The notes: generated by a model not told the origin, from the sequence alone. A DNA stretch of 64,000 nt from Pagrus major (GCF_040436345.1 NC_133232.1:25636315-25700314); one strand, 5' to 3'; positions 28,386 through 43,387 are shown, counted from the first letter of the stretch. A program made the numbers and translations.

Positions 28386-29552
28386 TAGATTAAGGATAAG
28401 GAGATGTTTCTCCTGAACCAGTCCCTTAATAGAATTAATGTTATGTTATAGTATTTCATCACATGTGACTCTTTCAGATCATTGAGAACTTTGTATGCAG
28501 TGTGCTCACCGACTTGGACTATGAATAATTTAGACTGTACTGTGCCTATTTCAGGCAGTGGTTGTGTCATAGCAACAAACTAGCTGCAAAGCATAATAAA
28601 TTCACGATTTGAGCTGATGGTGATTTGGTGATGGTTAAACCTGATGAAACATGGAAAGGTTTGGATTCAGTTTAAAAAATGAAGTTTAGTTTATTCCAGT
28701 AACCACTGACCCTTTGTGTTAGCTTACCCTTTAAACAATACAAGTCTCATTTGCTGGCTAAACACAGGAGGTTGTTCCCAAAACTAGAGTTGAAGCTTTT
28801 CCCAACATCTGCATTATTTCAGTTACTGCATCTGGTCCCACATGTCTGATATAATGTTCTTTCAGTACCTAAATATCCAGATATTCCTTTTAAAAAGACA
28901 TGTTACTACATATCATTTGTGTTTATGGTCTGTGTGTTTTACATGCCTGTACACGCATGTATGTTTTTGCTCCTGTCTATTCGGATTGTTACATGTGTGT
29001 AAAGACAGTAACGACCGACTGAAAGACTGACTAGAGGTCAGTGCTCGCTGATGTAGTTGAGGTGATTCAATGGGCCATGAATGGCTGCAGCCACGACAGA
29101 GAGAGGCAGAGAGAGAGAGCCTGCGGCTGGTGTGCAGTGAATCACAATGCACAGCCAGTCAGGTGGGGTTGGGGCACTTTGCTTCAGCAGGAATCGTCAT
29201 TCATTACACGGCTGCAAAGCAGCAAGCAGTATTTTTTTATTTTTTTTTCTTCACTATTTTTCATTTGATTGGATTTTTGTGCTTATAATATACTAGGCAG
29301 TTGTGTGAAAGAGTGTATATATGTATACTATACATATGAGCTTCAGTGCAGATGATCTCTTCTGGCTGACTGAAAAATAGGTCATATCTTATCACATGTG
29401 TGAAGGTCTGCATGCTCGGCTTCTGGGCTGATTCTCTGTCGAACACTGTGTGTTGCCCATAGCAACACACGAGGAGATCCACCTCTCAGAGTCTACTGGT
29501 TTCACAGACTAGCATGCGCTCAGCGGTCTTAGCAACAGCAGCAAAAGAGGAT

Positions 29553-29583
29553 GAAGGAGGAAGGGAGGGAGGGAGGGAGGGAG
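29553..29583. repeat. GGGA microsatellite
   Basis: Tandem GGGA units inside a purine-rich stretch (29540-29608). Confidence 0.85.
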
Positions 29584-31254
29584 CAGTAGAGGAGGGGGGA
29601 AGGGAAGTGGCTTTTGTATGGTTCATCTACAGACACCTCACAATATTTAATGGAAATGGGTTTATTTAGATAGAAACACATGGATTATGTCTGTGAAATC
29701 TCCACAGTAAATCAGGCAACAGATGGTGCAGATATAGCAGCAGTAGTCAAGGCGGGAATAGTTGAGCTTCTAATTAGATATTTTATGGTATTGAGATAAT
29801 CTTTACTCTCAAACAACTGGGTCAACCTTAGATTTCCTACCTAGAAAATGACTGTCAGAAAAACATGTATTTTAAACTGTCATAAGATGCATCTTTATTG
29901 AAAAGCTGATGGCATATGTTGACCCAGTGAGCAGCATGTGAAATAAAGCAGTAAGCCAGAGTGGAATATGCACACAGGAACAGAAAGGATCGGTTCAGCT
30001 TCAGAGTAAGGCAGCAGCTGAGCTTCATGAAGGAGAGACTGAACACACTTTCCCTGCAGCAGCTCCTCTGTCCACTTTTATTCAGTGCTCTACTAGAGAG
30101 CAAACACTGCCTCTCTGTGTGTTTGTGTGCATGCATATTTTATGTGCACATGTTTGTGTGTGAGATAAAAAAAAAACATGTGTGGCATCATGTGCTTTGC
30201 AATACAGCAGCAGTGCTAAGCTGTGCCTGGACAGCAGATGCCGAGAAAAGAATTATTGACATGATTAAAAATGAGTTCATGTCATTAAACCTAAAAAGTG
30301 CAGGGTGGTGTCAGATCATCACATTGGTTGTCTCCTGCTTTTTTGTGGGAGAAAGAGTTGTCTCTAACTGATTTGTACATCACTGAACTTTTGTTACACA
30401 GCATTTTTTTGGGAGGAAAAACAACAGATGAGAGAAGAGGAGTGGCTGAATTACAAGCAGGGTCATGAGCTGAATTAGGAAAGCACATGGGATGGGGCTT
30501 CATGACACATTATGTTTGAAGTTAGCAACTAAATTCTAAAATATACTTCTATTGTTTGCAACTACATGATTCAGATTTAAACAATACAGTACAGCAGGAC
30601 ACTGTACACTGAAAGCAGCATGTCTATCACAGTATATTATCATTCTGTATGCTCCCTTTGGCGGGGGTGTGGCTGCTTGCTCCAGTGGCTTTGTCTGTCT
30701 GCTTGGCTGGCTCAGCAGATCAGTGCAATTGCGTTTGCATGTTGAGTGTCTGCACTGAAAATCATTCACAGTGCAACGACCCTTGTGGTTTTGTGTGTCT
30801 GTTGTCTTTGTTAAATGGGTGACAGCGTTTTCCTCATTAAACCATATTCAGTGTCGCAGGAAGAGAGGGTAAGAGGACAAGTCACGGAGAGAGGAGACAC
30901 AGCTGTTACAGCACGACTGTATCTACTGTAATGTGTTGTTATTGCAGAGGCTTTTTTTCATGTGGCTGCTCTTCTTCATTCACACGTACAAAAATGCTGA
31001 CAGCTCTCCTCCAAGCAAACACTTCTTCCTGTGTTCCACTCTTGGCGTTGCTTACTAACTTTTTCTGCATCCACCTCCCTAACTCCTTCACCCATATGTT
31101 AAGTAAACCTTTAAAAGCAAACTCTCTTGTGTTACCTCATTTGTAATTTACTGTCCATTTTTACTCCTTCCTGCAAACTTGTCTTTATGTTAAATACTGC
31201 AACATGAACGTTACTCTATAGCATACCATTCCTTGCAGCACTCCCTGTCGTATT

Positions 31255-31510
31255 CTGCCCCTACTCTGTTTTGTTTCTGCTTTTGCTTCCTCCGTTTTTG
31301 CCGCTTCTGTTTCCGCACTACTCCTCTCCTCCTTCTTCACCCTCCATATTGGTATCACTCCCCCTCCCCCACCCCACTCTTGGCCTCCTTTTCCCGCTTT
31401 CATGTCTCTGTCCTTCGTTTCCTCTTTCGTATGCCGCCCTTTTCTGCCTCACTATCGTTTTCTGTCCTGCTTTCTGTCGCCTATCTCCTCTGTCGTTCTG
31501 CCACATGCTC
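31255..31510. repeat. Pyrimidine-rich low-complexity tract
   Basis: About 250 bases dominated by C and T on the + strand. This explains the overlapping Phe/Leu/Ser-rich ORFs here, which are not genes. Confidence 0.7.
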
Positions 31511-34500
31511 TTTAGCTGTGTTGCTGTGCGCCTCATGCCTGTAGGGTTGTGGCTGTGGATGCTGCATGTGCTGTTGTGTGTCAGTAGGGCACATTCTCCC
31601 TTATTGCTCCAGCTTTGTTGGAGGATGGCGCCACTCACATTGAGGTCAGCAGCAGTGATGGTAATCTAATTTACACACACAGTCGGGTACAACGAAAACA
31701 GCTACTATCTTTATGTTCACTCCTCACACACACGCTTGTGCTCAGAGACACACACACAGGCGCATGCACTAACACATCACACATACTCTCACATGGCTAA
31801 TCCGCCTTATTGAAAGGCACTTTCACAGCAGAAAGGGGGTGCGACAGACAGAGGGAGAGATGTGCAGGGAACAAGAAAACAGAGCATAAGGAGCACATGC
31901 CCCCGTGGTGATCTAGGGACTCGCGGAGAGAAAGAGACACACCCACTATGAAACAGTTATATAAATCCAAAACGGCGTGCAAAAAAAAATCAGATGTCCT
32001 GCATGACTGAAAATAGAATACAAGGACGTGTCTTTTTTCATGATTTCAGAGTTTCTTCTGATATATTTATATTTTATGCCACCAGCTTCTTACACAGGAA
32101 GTTTGTACCCAACAGCTTTTTTTTCACAGCACATTTCATCTTCCCTCCTGTCCCAAACTTTTATCACACAGTCGTGACAAGTACAGACAGCAGCTCTCAA
32201 ACATGCAGAATTGACCAAACAATAACACTGGTTGACCCATGTCCTGAGTGCACTCACTGGGTGTGTAATTACAGAGATAATATAGCTGCTTAATACTGGT
32301 AATAACCATACCTTTTGTATGCTCATTCTCCCTTGCTCTGTATACCGTATACTTACAAATGAATGCCTGGTTGTTCTAGCCAAGATGTTAGTTTAAACTA
32401 TTTCATTTCATTTCATCTGTGCCTTTCTCTCTACTGTTGTAAACTTTTATTTTCCATGCAGTCCAATCCTCTGCCTGCTCTCTCTATGTGTGATACAGCT
32501 TTCTATTAATTTCTCCTACAAACCCTGCCTTCCTTTGTCCTACCAGGCCAGTAATGATATAGATTATCTTACTTTCTGCTCTCTTTTCCTGTTTTAGTGC
32601 AGTTTCAAATAAGGAAAAATATCTCAAGCTTTCAATCTGGCTAACAAGCACCATGCATGATCTGAACCATTAATAAAGCCACGTCTATAATGTTAATCAG
32701 TAACATTGATTTCACCCCCTGCCCTAGCACAGCACACACATAGCACTGAGTTAGGTCTGGCAGTGCAGCAGCACTCACAGCATATTACTTAAGCTTGGCA
32801 ATTAGCTCCGTCTTTCTAGAGTAATGTCTTTCTATTTTGTCCTTTACTTGTGATCAACATCTTTTAACATATATCCATAAGGGGTTAATACAAAGTGATG
32901 CTTTTTGTGTCACAAAGTATTGATTTTTTATCACCAGTCACTAGCAGTTGACAAGGTTGACTGGAGAGTTATTTTTAACTAATTTAGCTGACGTGGCTCA
33001 ATGAAAGGAGGTAGGGAAGTATATGTTATATTTGTAGTTAAAGAGGCTCTATGTAACAATTTGTGGCAATTTACATGTATAAATCACTAAAAAATATGTA
33101 AGCGGATTGTAACATGATGTGAAAAATTAGACCTTTCTTTTTAGACCATCTCTCTTGGTTGCCTCTGAAAGCCTGTGGACGATTTGTTTAAGTTGTTTAA
33201 TGCTGCTGGACTGTGGATTTCTTTGTGAAGGACTCGGGTTGATTTTCTGTCACAGACTTTATGCACATTCTTGAGTGCATCATCTCAGTGTCTCCCTTCA
33301 CCTTGCTAACAGAGAGCAACTGTACCTTACGTTAGTTTAGATACATGAACAAATGATTGGCTTCCAGCACAACACAGAAGTTCCACAAGTAAAAATGCGC
33401 TGTTTTGGCTTCTATTATATTGTGCCACATAAACTGCTGTCCAGATGCTTCTGAGCATTTAATTATCTGTGCTGATACTGGATGTACTCTCTCTCTGTTT
33501 GTGTGCTGGTGAGCGTGTGTGTTTGTATTAGCTTTTCGTCCTTGTCGACCATTCAGTTGATTGGGTGCTGGTGAATCAGGAGGTTGTTACTGTGAATGTC
33601 AGCAAGCACAGGCACTGGTGCAGTGCAGCTTATAGAGTGTTTGGTCAATAAGCGGTTGGTCCATCTCTGTGTGATGCTGTATTTGAAAGCGACGTGGCAG
33701 TGAAACGTTTGATAAAGAAGTGTAATGTCTCGATATCAGCTTGTACTTAATGTAAATGACTATTTCTCTGTATTATAGTATTCACTGTTTATTTTGTGAC
33801 TTTACCTCACATCACTTTGTTAAGCTCATGCAGCAGAGAAAACAGACTTTTTTTTCTCACAGCAGCTATTTGACAGCAACATTAAATTAACTAGTAACAA
33901 CAAGATATGCAGATGTACTACATTTTTTTTTGCCTCTGGGTTCACAGAGCAAAATCAGAGTCAGTGGGCCAAAAATTTCATGTAGGCTGCGTTCACAACT
34001 GTGGGCTAAGACTCCCTGGCACTGCTCCTTTTGCTCGTGTCATTTGTCCTAGAACATGACGAGACTGGTTCAGAGCCATTTGTGGCTTTGATGTGAATTG
34101 GCCCAGGCTAGTCCCTGCTCTTATATGGGTCAAACCTGGTTCTTCCATGTTGACTAAGAGACATGCTGGTTTTATTTTTGAGCTTACCTGACAAGTCTGA
34201 CCTGGTTACCCTTTTATCATATCAAATAGTAAAGACCAATAGTAAATATTTTATCAAATCCGAAGATTTCTTTTTCAGTCTCACTCTTCTCACTCTCACT
34301 GTCTCCATCTCTCTCTCTTTCATGCCTGGTATTGTGTGAGTGGGTCTGACCCTTTCTCCTCTCCACCACTCGGTTATATAAGCCCTCAGTTTCATTACGT
34401 TTCAGTCCATTGACTCATGGCTGTGTGGATGAATCCTATACATTGGCTCTTGCCACTCTCATTTTAGAATCAGTCCACTGCAGCTGAAACAAGGCACTGA

Positions 34501-37164
34501 GTTCTTTCTCCAGGGTTTTAGCCGGGTCATCTTCTATGAGCATTAACAACATTGCACTAATGAAAACCATTTGCGCACACTATCTTCATGTGTCATTTTA
34601 AATCCTTGCTGGGTGGTATGAGCTTAGCTTAGGGTGCTGCATTATGCTGATGTGCTCTCTTGCTTTATTTTGAAATACAATGATCTGTTAACAATGCAAT
34701 AATTTTCCCCAAAAAATCATATTAATACAATAACAGTGCTGAACAACATGTAGGCCTGCCCACATATCTGTCTGTCTGATGTAATAACCAGCGCTTCCAT
34801 AGCTATGTTAAGTGTACTTGTTCAATTTTTTTTTTCCTGAATCAACAGAGATCAGAACAGATGTGGGTCTGCACTGCTCTTGTCTGGCATCAGTGCTCAT
34901 ACAGTCACAACATCTGCTGCTGTGCTTAGGTCATCACTGTATGCCCGTAGGATTGAACTGACTGAGGGGTCAGTGCAAGGCTGCATGCAAGACACAGCTG
35001 GTTAAAAAAAAGGAGGGGAAGGGGTTGTGAACTCTGATTGAAAGAATGTATGAATGGGTAAGGGGAAATCCAGAATCAGCTGTTGAGACTTTGGATGCAG
35101 CCTTGGTAAGAGGATTGCATTCTTACAGCAGTATCCCTGTGCTGCTCACTGTGGGTGAGATGTGGTATACAGCCCACAGTTGCCATAAACTTGACTGATT
35201 AATGCCCTATGTTGTATTTATTTCTGGCCACACATGGATGGGATCAGATGTTGGCTGTGAAAGGGATCCAGTCTCTAGCTGCAGGGTTCCTCTTCCCCCT
35301 GTGGCCATTTGCCCCTGTCTAATGGCCCCCACTAAGCATCTTGGGTAATTGCTTAGCCTTGTTTCTAGCTAGTGCATTCTTAATTTCTCTGAATGTTGCC
35401 TGCTTGGGTATTCACATCCATAAAGTTGTATAGTCAAGCCTATGTGTGTTAATGATTTGTATCTAATGTAGCTACAACACAACATTGTTGATTTTGACTT
35501 TTTATACTTTTTTTACGTGGTTAGCCAGGTGTGCAGAGTGCAATATCATTAACTATAGAGTAGAGAGTATAATAAGATATGGGATAACAGCCTGGCATGG
35601 TAACTTGTCTACAGTTGAGATCAAAGATTGCTCATCTGGTACAGACTGCTATGAATATTAAAATAAAACACTATGAGCAGTACCTTATCTAACTCACATC
35701 CTCCACTCAGAGCTCCAGCTTTTACCCTCAGGTCGAATTACTTTCAGGGTACCCCAGAGCAGGATTACTGTAAGTTTCTCAAAACTAACAGGTAATGTAA
35801 GATGTTGGCCGCAGGGCCTGTGCAATATGTCGCCACAGACAGAAGATGTGTATGTGTGCCTGAAGACTGTGACATGGAAGATATGTGTTGAGGAGATGCT
35901 GACGTATTTTATGGTACTATGTAGTATGTTTTATCTTCTGTGGAACTGCAGGACAACATCCGATACAAATTGTCAGTTTTTAAGGCTTCAACAAGAACAA
36001 AATTGTCTGAATACTAACACAGGAATGACTCTGGATGTCTCTTTGAGTATGTTGCACTAGTTGTATTTTGAATTCAGGTCTGCTTAAACTGGGCATAACT
36101 TGCCTATGTGAGATGATGGTGATATGTATGTCAGTCAAAAACCATACTGCTGCTGACAGGTTAAAAAGGGAGGCTAGAGAAGAGCCTTTTCTTTGCCACA
36201 CACAGCATCGTAAAGGTAGCAAAGGTAGAGTCAACTGTGTATTTTGTTGTGGTCTTAACATATTTGTGGGCTTGTCAAACAGCTGTCTAGGCATGTGCGT
36301 TTTGTTGTGGTTTTACTACATTTGTGTGCCATGCCTTTGGGCTATTGTCACTCAAGTTTAAGGAAGCGTTTTCAAAAAAGCAATTAGATGAAAGCTCGCA
36401 ATTAGTCTGGTTGTCAAACTGTAAATTGTCTTCTGTTTAAGTTAAAAATGTTAAAAGTTGCAAGTTTTCACCTGACATCAGTGACAGATTTACCACAAAA
36501 CAGCCTTTTCTATTAAAAGAAACATGAAATGTGCTCAGCACTGAGCCTGCTCGTTTACAGAAATACATTTCATTGATCTGTGGTCTTTTAGGACTGTGCA
36601 GGAAGTAACTGTGCTGATATTATGTGATGATGTGTGAGAGATTGCATGACATAGATACAGTATGATCATGTAGATGCAGAGAAAAAGCCTGTTTTTAACT
36701 CTGATTAAAGCTACAGTCTGAAACGTCTTCTCAGTTTTATTCTTATTTCTAAAATGGTCTGAACGTCATTTGGCTCCTTGTGGTCATCTTTTTGAGTGTG
36801 AACATGCGAGCTGTTCTGCACACTGGGTGAGTCATCTCATCCCACATGTAGCTTTTCATTTTGCGAAGTTGGTCGGCTGTGTTTATTTTTAGGTGAACCA
36901 TCTGTCATGACAGAAAAAAATTAAGTCAGGAACTTCAGCATTTAGGGTTAATGCTCGTATTATTCTCTCATTATATTAGGGAGATTTGGTTATGTGATGC
37001 CCTGCAGCCAGACTCACTGGCTAGAGTTGTGTATGTGTGTGTTTACATGTGAGTCGATCACAGAATACTCCGACATGTTTCCCGCCATCTTATCTAGTGG
37101 GTGCAGTGTATGAATAAAACAATGAGACATGGGTGTGGAAGATGAGTGTTAATGCTGTAAGCCT

Positions 37165-37470
37165 GACTCATATCCCACTCTCTCCTCCCACCGACTGCCT
37201 CTCTCCTCTCTCCCTCTTCCCCTGCCTTTGTTCTCGTTATCACTACCCCACTTTTCTCCAGCCTCGCGTGCTTTCCTACTCATCTTCACCTTTTGTTGGT
37301 TTCTTTCCCTTTGCTTTCTTATTTCTTCATTCCATCTCTTTGTTTTCGTATGTCTTCATTCTCTGCCTTACACAAAGAATCTATTTCTCTGATTTTCTTC
37401 ATCCCTCTCCTCCTCCTACGCATCCCGGTTTCCTCTGGCTGGTACTCTCTCTTATGCCCCCTCCTGTCTC
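37165..37470. repeat. Pyrimidine-rich low-complexity tract
   Basis: A second C/T-dominated stretch with runs of CTC and TTC. Its ORFs of 65-123 codons reflect composition only. Confidence 0.65.
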
Positions 37471-40400
37471 TTCAAGTAACTGCAAGCTGATAGAAAATGG
37501 CTGACACCTTTTAGATGCCCTCTCCCTCGTTCTTTACCATATCTCTCACATTTAAGTCTGCTCTTCTTACTTTGGTTGCTAATTGCTATTGGAATACATA
37601 GCTTCGTCCATTAGTCTTTACTCAAACATACACCCTCCTTTCTCCTCTCTCTTTCTGACCACAGAGACAGCTTCTCCTCTCTACAGTGCACACAGTTTCT
37701 GTGGAAACTGGAGCTGTGAGTATAGCTGGATATGTCAGAGCACCTTTCTCTTCCTCTCATCCTTATGATTGCAGCACAAACAGGGAGATGGGACACCTAA
37801 ATATGCCTTACCGTGACTCTTCACAGCCTCGGGCCTTGAGCTCAAAGGAAAAAGGCAAACAAATCTGAACCTTTCCCCTGTTACTGTGTGCTTGTGTCCT
37901 GTTTATGAACCCAGAGTGACTATTGTGGCGATTTGATGTTGAACCCACTTGGCTTTAACAAATGTAAATGGCTACTGCATATGCAGCGTGAGAAACGTCT
38001 GACATACTGATGAGGCATGGCTTTATGTTCAGTAATGTTTTCATACTTCATCCCCCTTTTTGACTTACAAATGTGTCTGTGGGTTTTCACTCTAAATCTT
38101 TAGATAAATTGGACATGCTGTATATAACTGAATATAAGAACGTGATTTAAGTTGGTTTGTGTGGGCTTGTGTCAGTGTGTGTGTTAATAAATATGCAATG
38201 AAAAGTGACCTACTTTCTGTAATACTACTGAACATTTTGTTCTAATTAGTATTAAAATGACAAACAACTTTATTTTAGTTGTAGATGAGTTTCATGAGGG
38301 TTAAGGTTAGGAAAACTGCTGTTTCAGGGTTTTTTAATACTTATTTTGAAAAGGGGATTTATGTGTGATAAGGCTGAAGCGTTACAATATTGCCCCAAAC
38401 CTTTGTTGATTTAATGCAATGCTAATTAGGATCAACTTGTGCCATATGTACTATATGATACATGTTTTTTTCTGTATTGTTAACTGACTCTGAACTGACA
38501 GTGCTTATAAAATCTTGCCTCCTTAAAAAGATGAAGCTCTGCTGGTTCTGGAGTAAAGCTTCAGGCCTTATGTTATGGCTTCAGTTGGTGTGTGTATGTG
38601 AGGGCTGCACTATAAGTGATCATGATTTCTACCCAAAAAAAAAACTACTTTTCTTACAAACAGGAGCTTTAAGATACAGTGTGGTATTGCTGTATATAAA
38701 CACTGTTTAATGGATAATTAATTAGGGCCTTAAGCACAATCCTGTAGCTGTCAGTACAACAATCACATTTGTAATTATTTGATTTAAAGCCAAGGGTATC
38801 TCTGTACTTCAGGTGACGATGCTGTTCTGTGAAAGTTATAAATAACATAACTTTTTTCTTGCTGAATGTTGAACTCTGGACCTGCTTTCTTGTTATTTTC
38901 AAAGAATACATATGTGAGGTTGCTTATTTTCAGATTCAGCTTTTCCTACATTTTAACATTTCTACATTTAACACCATAGTTTTGGTCACATAAGTGCATG
39001 TTACACATTTAAACACTGTGACTATCCATTCAAAGGGTTTCGATATCTTATACTTTCACTGCCAGGGCAATGGCAAAAATGCTTAATTTTCACAAATTTA
39101 GTATAAATCGTTATTGTGGGTATTTGACATCATGATGTACTTTCCGTGGAATTAATTGTGCAGCCCCTTGTGCATCTTTCTGAGTCTCTGTCTCATGCAG
39201 CTTTTGACCTACAGTCCAGGTCTCAGTGCATCGATGTTAGTGTGTCACACCATTATTTTGCTGCTAAGGTTTATGGTTTTGACATCAGCAGGGTTTAATA
39301 GCAGATAACAGGATCAGGTATCACTGAAAAGTAAAACTCCAAACTGAATTGTCCACAGTAGACACTGGGCCAGATAATCTAAGCATCACATTACAGTTAA
39401 TGAAGTGAGAATCTGCTTAATGTGAATAGAGGAGCAAAACTGATCAGAGACAACAAAGGCGTTAAAAACATGCTTGCAAAATAACAAGCAGAGTTCGGCC
39501 TGCTTGTTTACAGACTACTGTAAATGGGGTCTTTGCGATAAGACTGGAGTATAATTGTTCCCTAAGCCCTTGTTTACCCCCTAATGTTCGTCTTAATCCT
39601 ATCTCACTTTGGTTTGTCCTCTAACTGAGAACTGGAGAAGTAAATTGAGCTTATGGTGCTTCTTGTGGAGCAAAGATATCGAAAGTATGAATTAGAATGA
39701 ATAATACACTTACTACCCAGTGAAATAGAAATGTAACCCTGCTGAAAATATTACATTTGTGAAAACAATATATTAGATCTCTGTGTACTCTATGGAATTT
39801 GTTGTATCAATTAGTTTAAAATCACAAAACATTATCACTGTTCATTCAGGTGTTACCTGGAAATTGCTGTCAAGCTTTCTTTCATTTCTATTACTGCTGT
39901 CAATACTCCCAGTTGTCCTGGATTAAGGCTTCTGTAAAGTATGTAAAGCAATAATTCTACTATGTTGCCCCTCTAATGCGATTAGGTGGAATCATCTTAA
40001 CGATGCCACGAAGAGTAGCTTTGAAAGGGCAACAGCACACAGACAGCAGGCTGGAGTGTCACTCACCCTTAAATTCCAGGCTAATGTCCAGGCTGCTTTT
40101 TATTTTTTTTACCATGGTTTCTATCAGTGTAGCAGTGCAGTTGCTTTGGCCTGGTCTGCGGTTATGTTGTTAAAATCAAACGTGATTAATAACCCTCTTT
40201 TCATCTGTAATATTTGCATTTGGTGCATGATTTATTGTGGTATATATTCCAGTAAATGTTAGCTGAAGTGAGAGGAGTGTTTTTTAACTTGAAGGTCTTC
40301 TGGAGGCTGTAGTTTTTAGAGCTGCTGAATTATACTAAGAGGTGATACTCTACCCACTAAATGGAGCAGCCAAAAACACTACAGCCTCTAAAAGACCATT

Positions 40401-40549
40401 ACGATAAAGCAACATTCTTTTCAAATATTTTCAACAAAAACTGAACATCGTAGCCATCATGAAAGCAGGATTTATTGCAGGGCTGTTGCATCAGTGTGCA
40501 TTAGTTTTAGCCAGGTGCACCTAATAAAGAGGCAACTCTACCTCTCTCT

Positions 40550-40586
40550 ACACACACACACACACACACACACTCTCTCTCTCTCT
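40550..40586. repeat. CA then CT dinucleotide microsatellite
   Basis: A CA run of about 12 units directly followed by a CT run of about 7 units. Confidence 0.85.
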
Positions 40587-42080
40587 AACCAACATACCAC
40601 ACACATACAAGCTAAAATGCACACTCATGTTCCACTTACTTCCTCACCACATTAAGAGGCTTGTGTGGCTACACATGCTAGGCTGACGTCCCTGTAGCTG
40701 TTTAAGTTTTGATGCTGATGAGAGTGGAAGATGGTGTTTGCTATTCTCGGAGAGTGGCAGCAACAGAGCCCAGGCTTAAATGATTGGTAGGCAAGTCATT
40801 ATTTTATAAATAGTTTTATTCATTTTCTGTGGAAAGTGGAGCAACCTCACAAAACCATTTCAACCGTTTCTAACATCAGACTCTCTGCAGGCCGGCACTC
40901 TCCTCTATTATTCAGACCCGTTTCTTTTTTTTATATTTAAAGAAATGGGCCAAGCCCTTGCGCAGCAGACCTGCACCTGCAATGCACTTACCATGCAGCA
41001 CTGACTGCTGCACATCCAGTGCTGCATGACTAATAGGAAAGTAAAAATAGATATTACACAATACTACATTGAAACAAGTATAATTTGCTGATGTATGGAT
41101 AATTTAAATGAGACACAAAAGAAGTGGATAGACTATGTGTTACAGCTGCAGTTTGCCTTTACAGATTGTCCTAGTAAATTACAATATATGCAGCTGATCT
41201 AAAAAGGATACTGGCTGATGGCATTATCTCTCTGTCTTTCCCTCTTTGTTTTGATATGTATCAGACTGGATGAGAATGTGCAGGTATTGTTAAACACATA
41301 CTCATCTCCCTTCCCATCTGGGACAGTTGACATTTTAATTTCCGCAGGCAGAGGAAGAGTGTGGCAGACACTGAGGCTGCGGGTGTATCTGAAACACTGA
41401 TACAATTTTTGGAGTGTGTGAGCGTGCTAATCTAATATAATGCTTTATAGCATTGCCTGCCTCTGACATCAGTGTGTGTCTGTGCAATACTGCTTTAAAT
41501 AACAAAGGAAAGGGTGAAAAGGCTCCCCCTTGTGGCAAAAAAGTGGAATTGACTCGCCACTTCTTTTGTGCTGGAAGTGTGTCTGTGTGTCAATACATTC
41601 AATTATTTAACATGTTGCCACTCTGTATGTGGTAGTGTATTGACTGGTATCAGTATTGAGTTTCTGTGTCAGTATTGATCCACAGATAGTGGGTCCTGCC
41701 CCATTTTACATTCCGATTTAAGCCAAACACAGTTCACGCCCTCTTCCCCTGTGAACTGTTTGACTGACAAATCTAGGTTATCCATGCCTGACTATAAAGC
41801 TAGATTTATTTTTAATCCTAAAAAAATTGTTTGGTTCAGGCTGCTTCTGTGTGTGAGTGACAGACAGATAAGGAGAATAAGGGAGACAGAGAGCATATGT
41901 GTCCTTTATATTAAATGTCTGTATAAAATTAGTTAATGTAGACATTGTGGCAAATATATGCATTTTACTTGAATGTAGCACACACTTTTGAGTTTTTAGG
42001 GTTGTGATGAGGTAAAAATAAATGCCCTGTCCTTGGCATATGTACTGTGTTCTCATAAAGAGGGGTGCGGACGAGGGGGA

Positions 42081-42100
42081 GTAGGGAGGGGCGCTGGCAG
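42081..42100 (+). promoter_or_regulatory. Candidate CTCF-type site in the spacer
   Basis: GTAGGGAGGGGCGCTGGCAG holds GGGGCGCTG, the 3' half of the CTCF core; the 5' half fits poorly. It sits in the most GC-rich part of the spacer. In mammals a CTCF-bound enhancer (HS5-1) serves the alpha cluster; equivalence here is speculative. Confidence 0.25.
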
Positions 42101-43345
42101 GGGCTGCATCTGCTTCACCATGGATACAAGAGGGGAGACGGTGAATCAATTACGGGTGCTATCGGCCTGTGCCTTTGTCTCCAGGCACAATGCTGAGCCA
42201 ATCAGAGTGTCCATTACAGTCACATTGATTCCAGCCAACCAATCAGGTTCCCATGCTACCTTTGCTGTTACTAAAGCTTGCTGTACACCTCCTGTTTCAT
42301 CGACAGTCTTGATTAATGGTCTGTTTTTGTAAAGTACACCGTGACTGCGCCTCTTCTGTTATACTCTGTTTGCAGCATGAGATGTTTTTAAAGCATTTCT
42401 TCATCAAATATGATGCACCTGACATTCTCACTGAGCTATAATCAAATATATATGAATTAAATTTGCACACAGACTTCCTGTTTGTATCTCTTGCCATCTG
42501 TTTCTCGCTCTCGCACCTCTCTAACACACACACAAACACATGCAAATCACCCCGTGCCTTCCTTCCTGCAGTTCAACTTGATACAGAGACACTTGGATTA
42601 GCTGCTGATTACTCTATTTTCACCATCACAGATTCAATAACATGCCCTGTCTCTGTTGACACTGTGTAATTACTGAAATTGTAATGGCAAAGTTCCATTA
42701 AGATGAGGATATTTTTATTTTTTTTTTTACAAACAGTCGGCTCTTTACACTATTGATCATTTTTAAACTCACACAATTAATTAATGTACTTACACTTAAT
42801 GTAAAAAAGCTGATGTGGGGCATTAAAAGGGAGGATAAAACATCAAATCAAGTGTCAAAGTGTCTGTAAAATTGTATAGAACAAGCAAAGTACTATATAT
42901 AATATTGACTGGGCATGTAGAGTGACTACATGAATTAAAATCAAAATAATAGTCCTTTCTCCCCCATGGGGCAATGACAGCTTGCGACAACATCAAAGAG
43001 AACAATCACTTCAGCAAACAATAGCATGCCGTCTCTCCGGCCTGTTGTTTTACAGTAGAGTAACTAATTATGTGATTTTTGGGCATTGTGCCATTACTTT
43101 CCAAATGAGTGAACACTGTGTTGGTGTGTCTCCAGTTTTATCTCAGGGGTATGTGCATGCGTGTGTGTTTGGGCATGCTCCATATTGCTGTGTCCTGGTT
43201 TTCATCTTGTTCCGGCTCATGTTTCCCCGACCCGCCCCTGTCCTACTTACTCCAGAAACCAGTGGAGGCGAGCGCAGATTTGGAAATAAATGATTAAGTA
43301 GTAGTTGGATTAAATACTAGGAGCGATTCGTCTCCCCCCCACTCT

Positions 43346-43385
43346 GTTTGATTCAGTAGAATGCACTTGTAGGTTATTTACACAC

Positions 43386-43387
<2 letters not shown>
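43346..43387. repeat. 42-bp exact direct repeat, copy 1
   Basis: It begins GTTTGATTCAGTAGAATGCA and ends TTTACACACAT; an identical copy is at 45898-45939. This copy abuts the TCTA microsatellite. Confidence 0.85.

Noticed and set aside
29961-30371. A 136-codon + strand ORF in the spacer
   Set aside because: Composition is irregular, there is no recognisable domain, and it overlaps an opposite-strand ORF of similar quality. Probably chance.
31615-31640. GGATGGCGCCACTC as a CTCF site
   Set aside because: Only the GGCGC part fits; the 5' half of the consensus is absent on either strand.
31271-31669. Overlapping 103- and 132-codon ORFs rich in Leu, Ser, Phe and Pro
   Set aside because: They come from a pyrimidine-rich tract and lack any family signature.
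37686-37868. A short ORF after an AG acceptor-like site, ending KEKGKQI, considered as a constant exon because of its lysines
   Set aside because: It lacks the conserved core of the last Pcdh-alpha constant exon and is too short.
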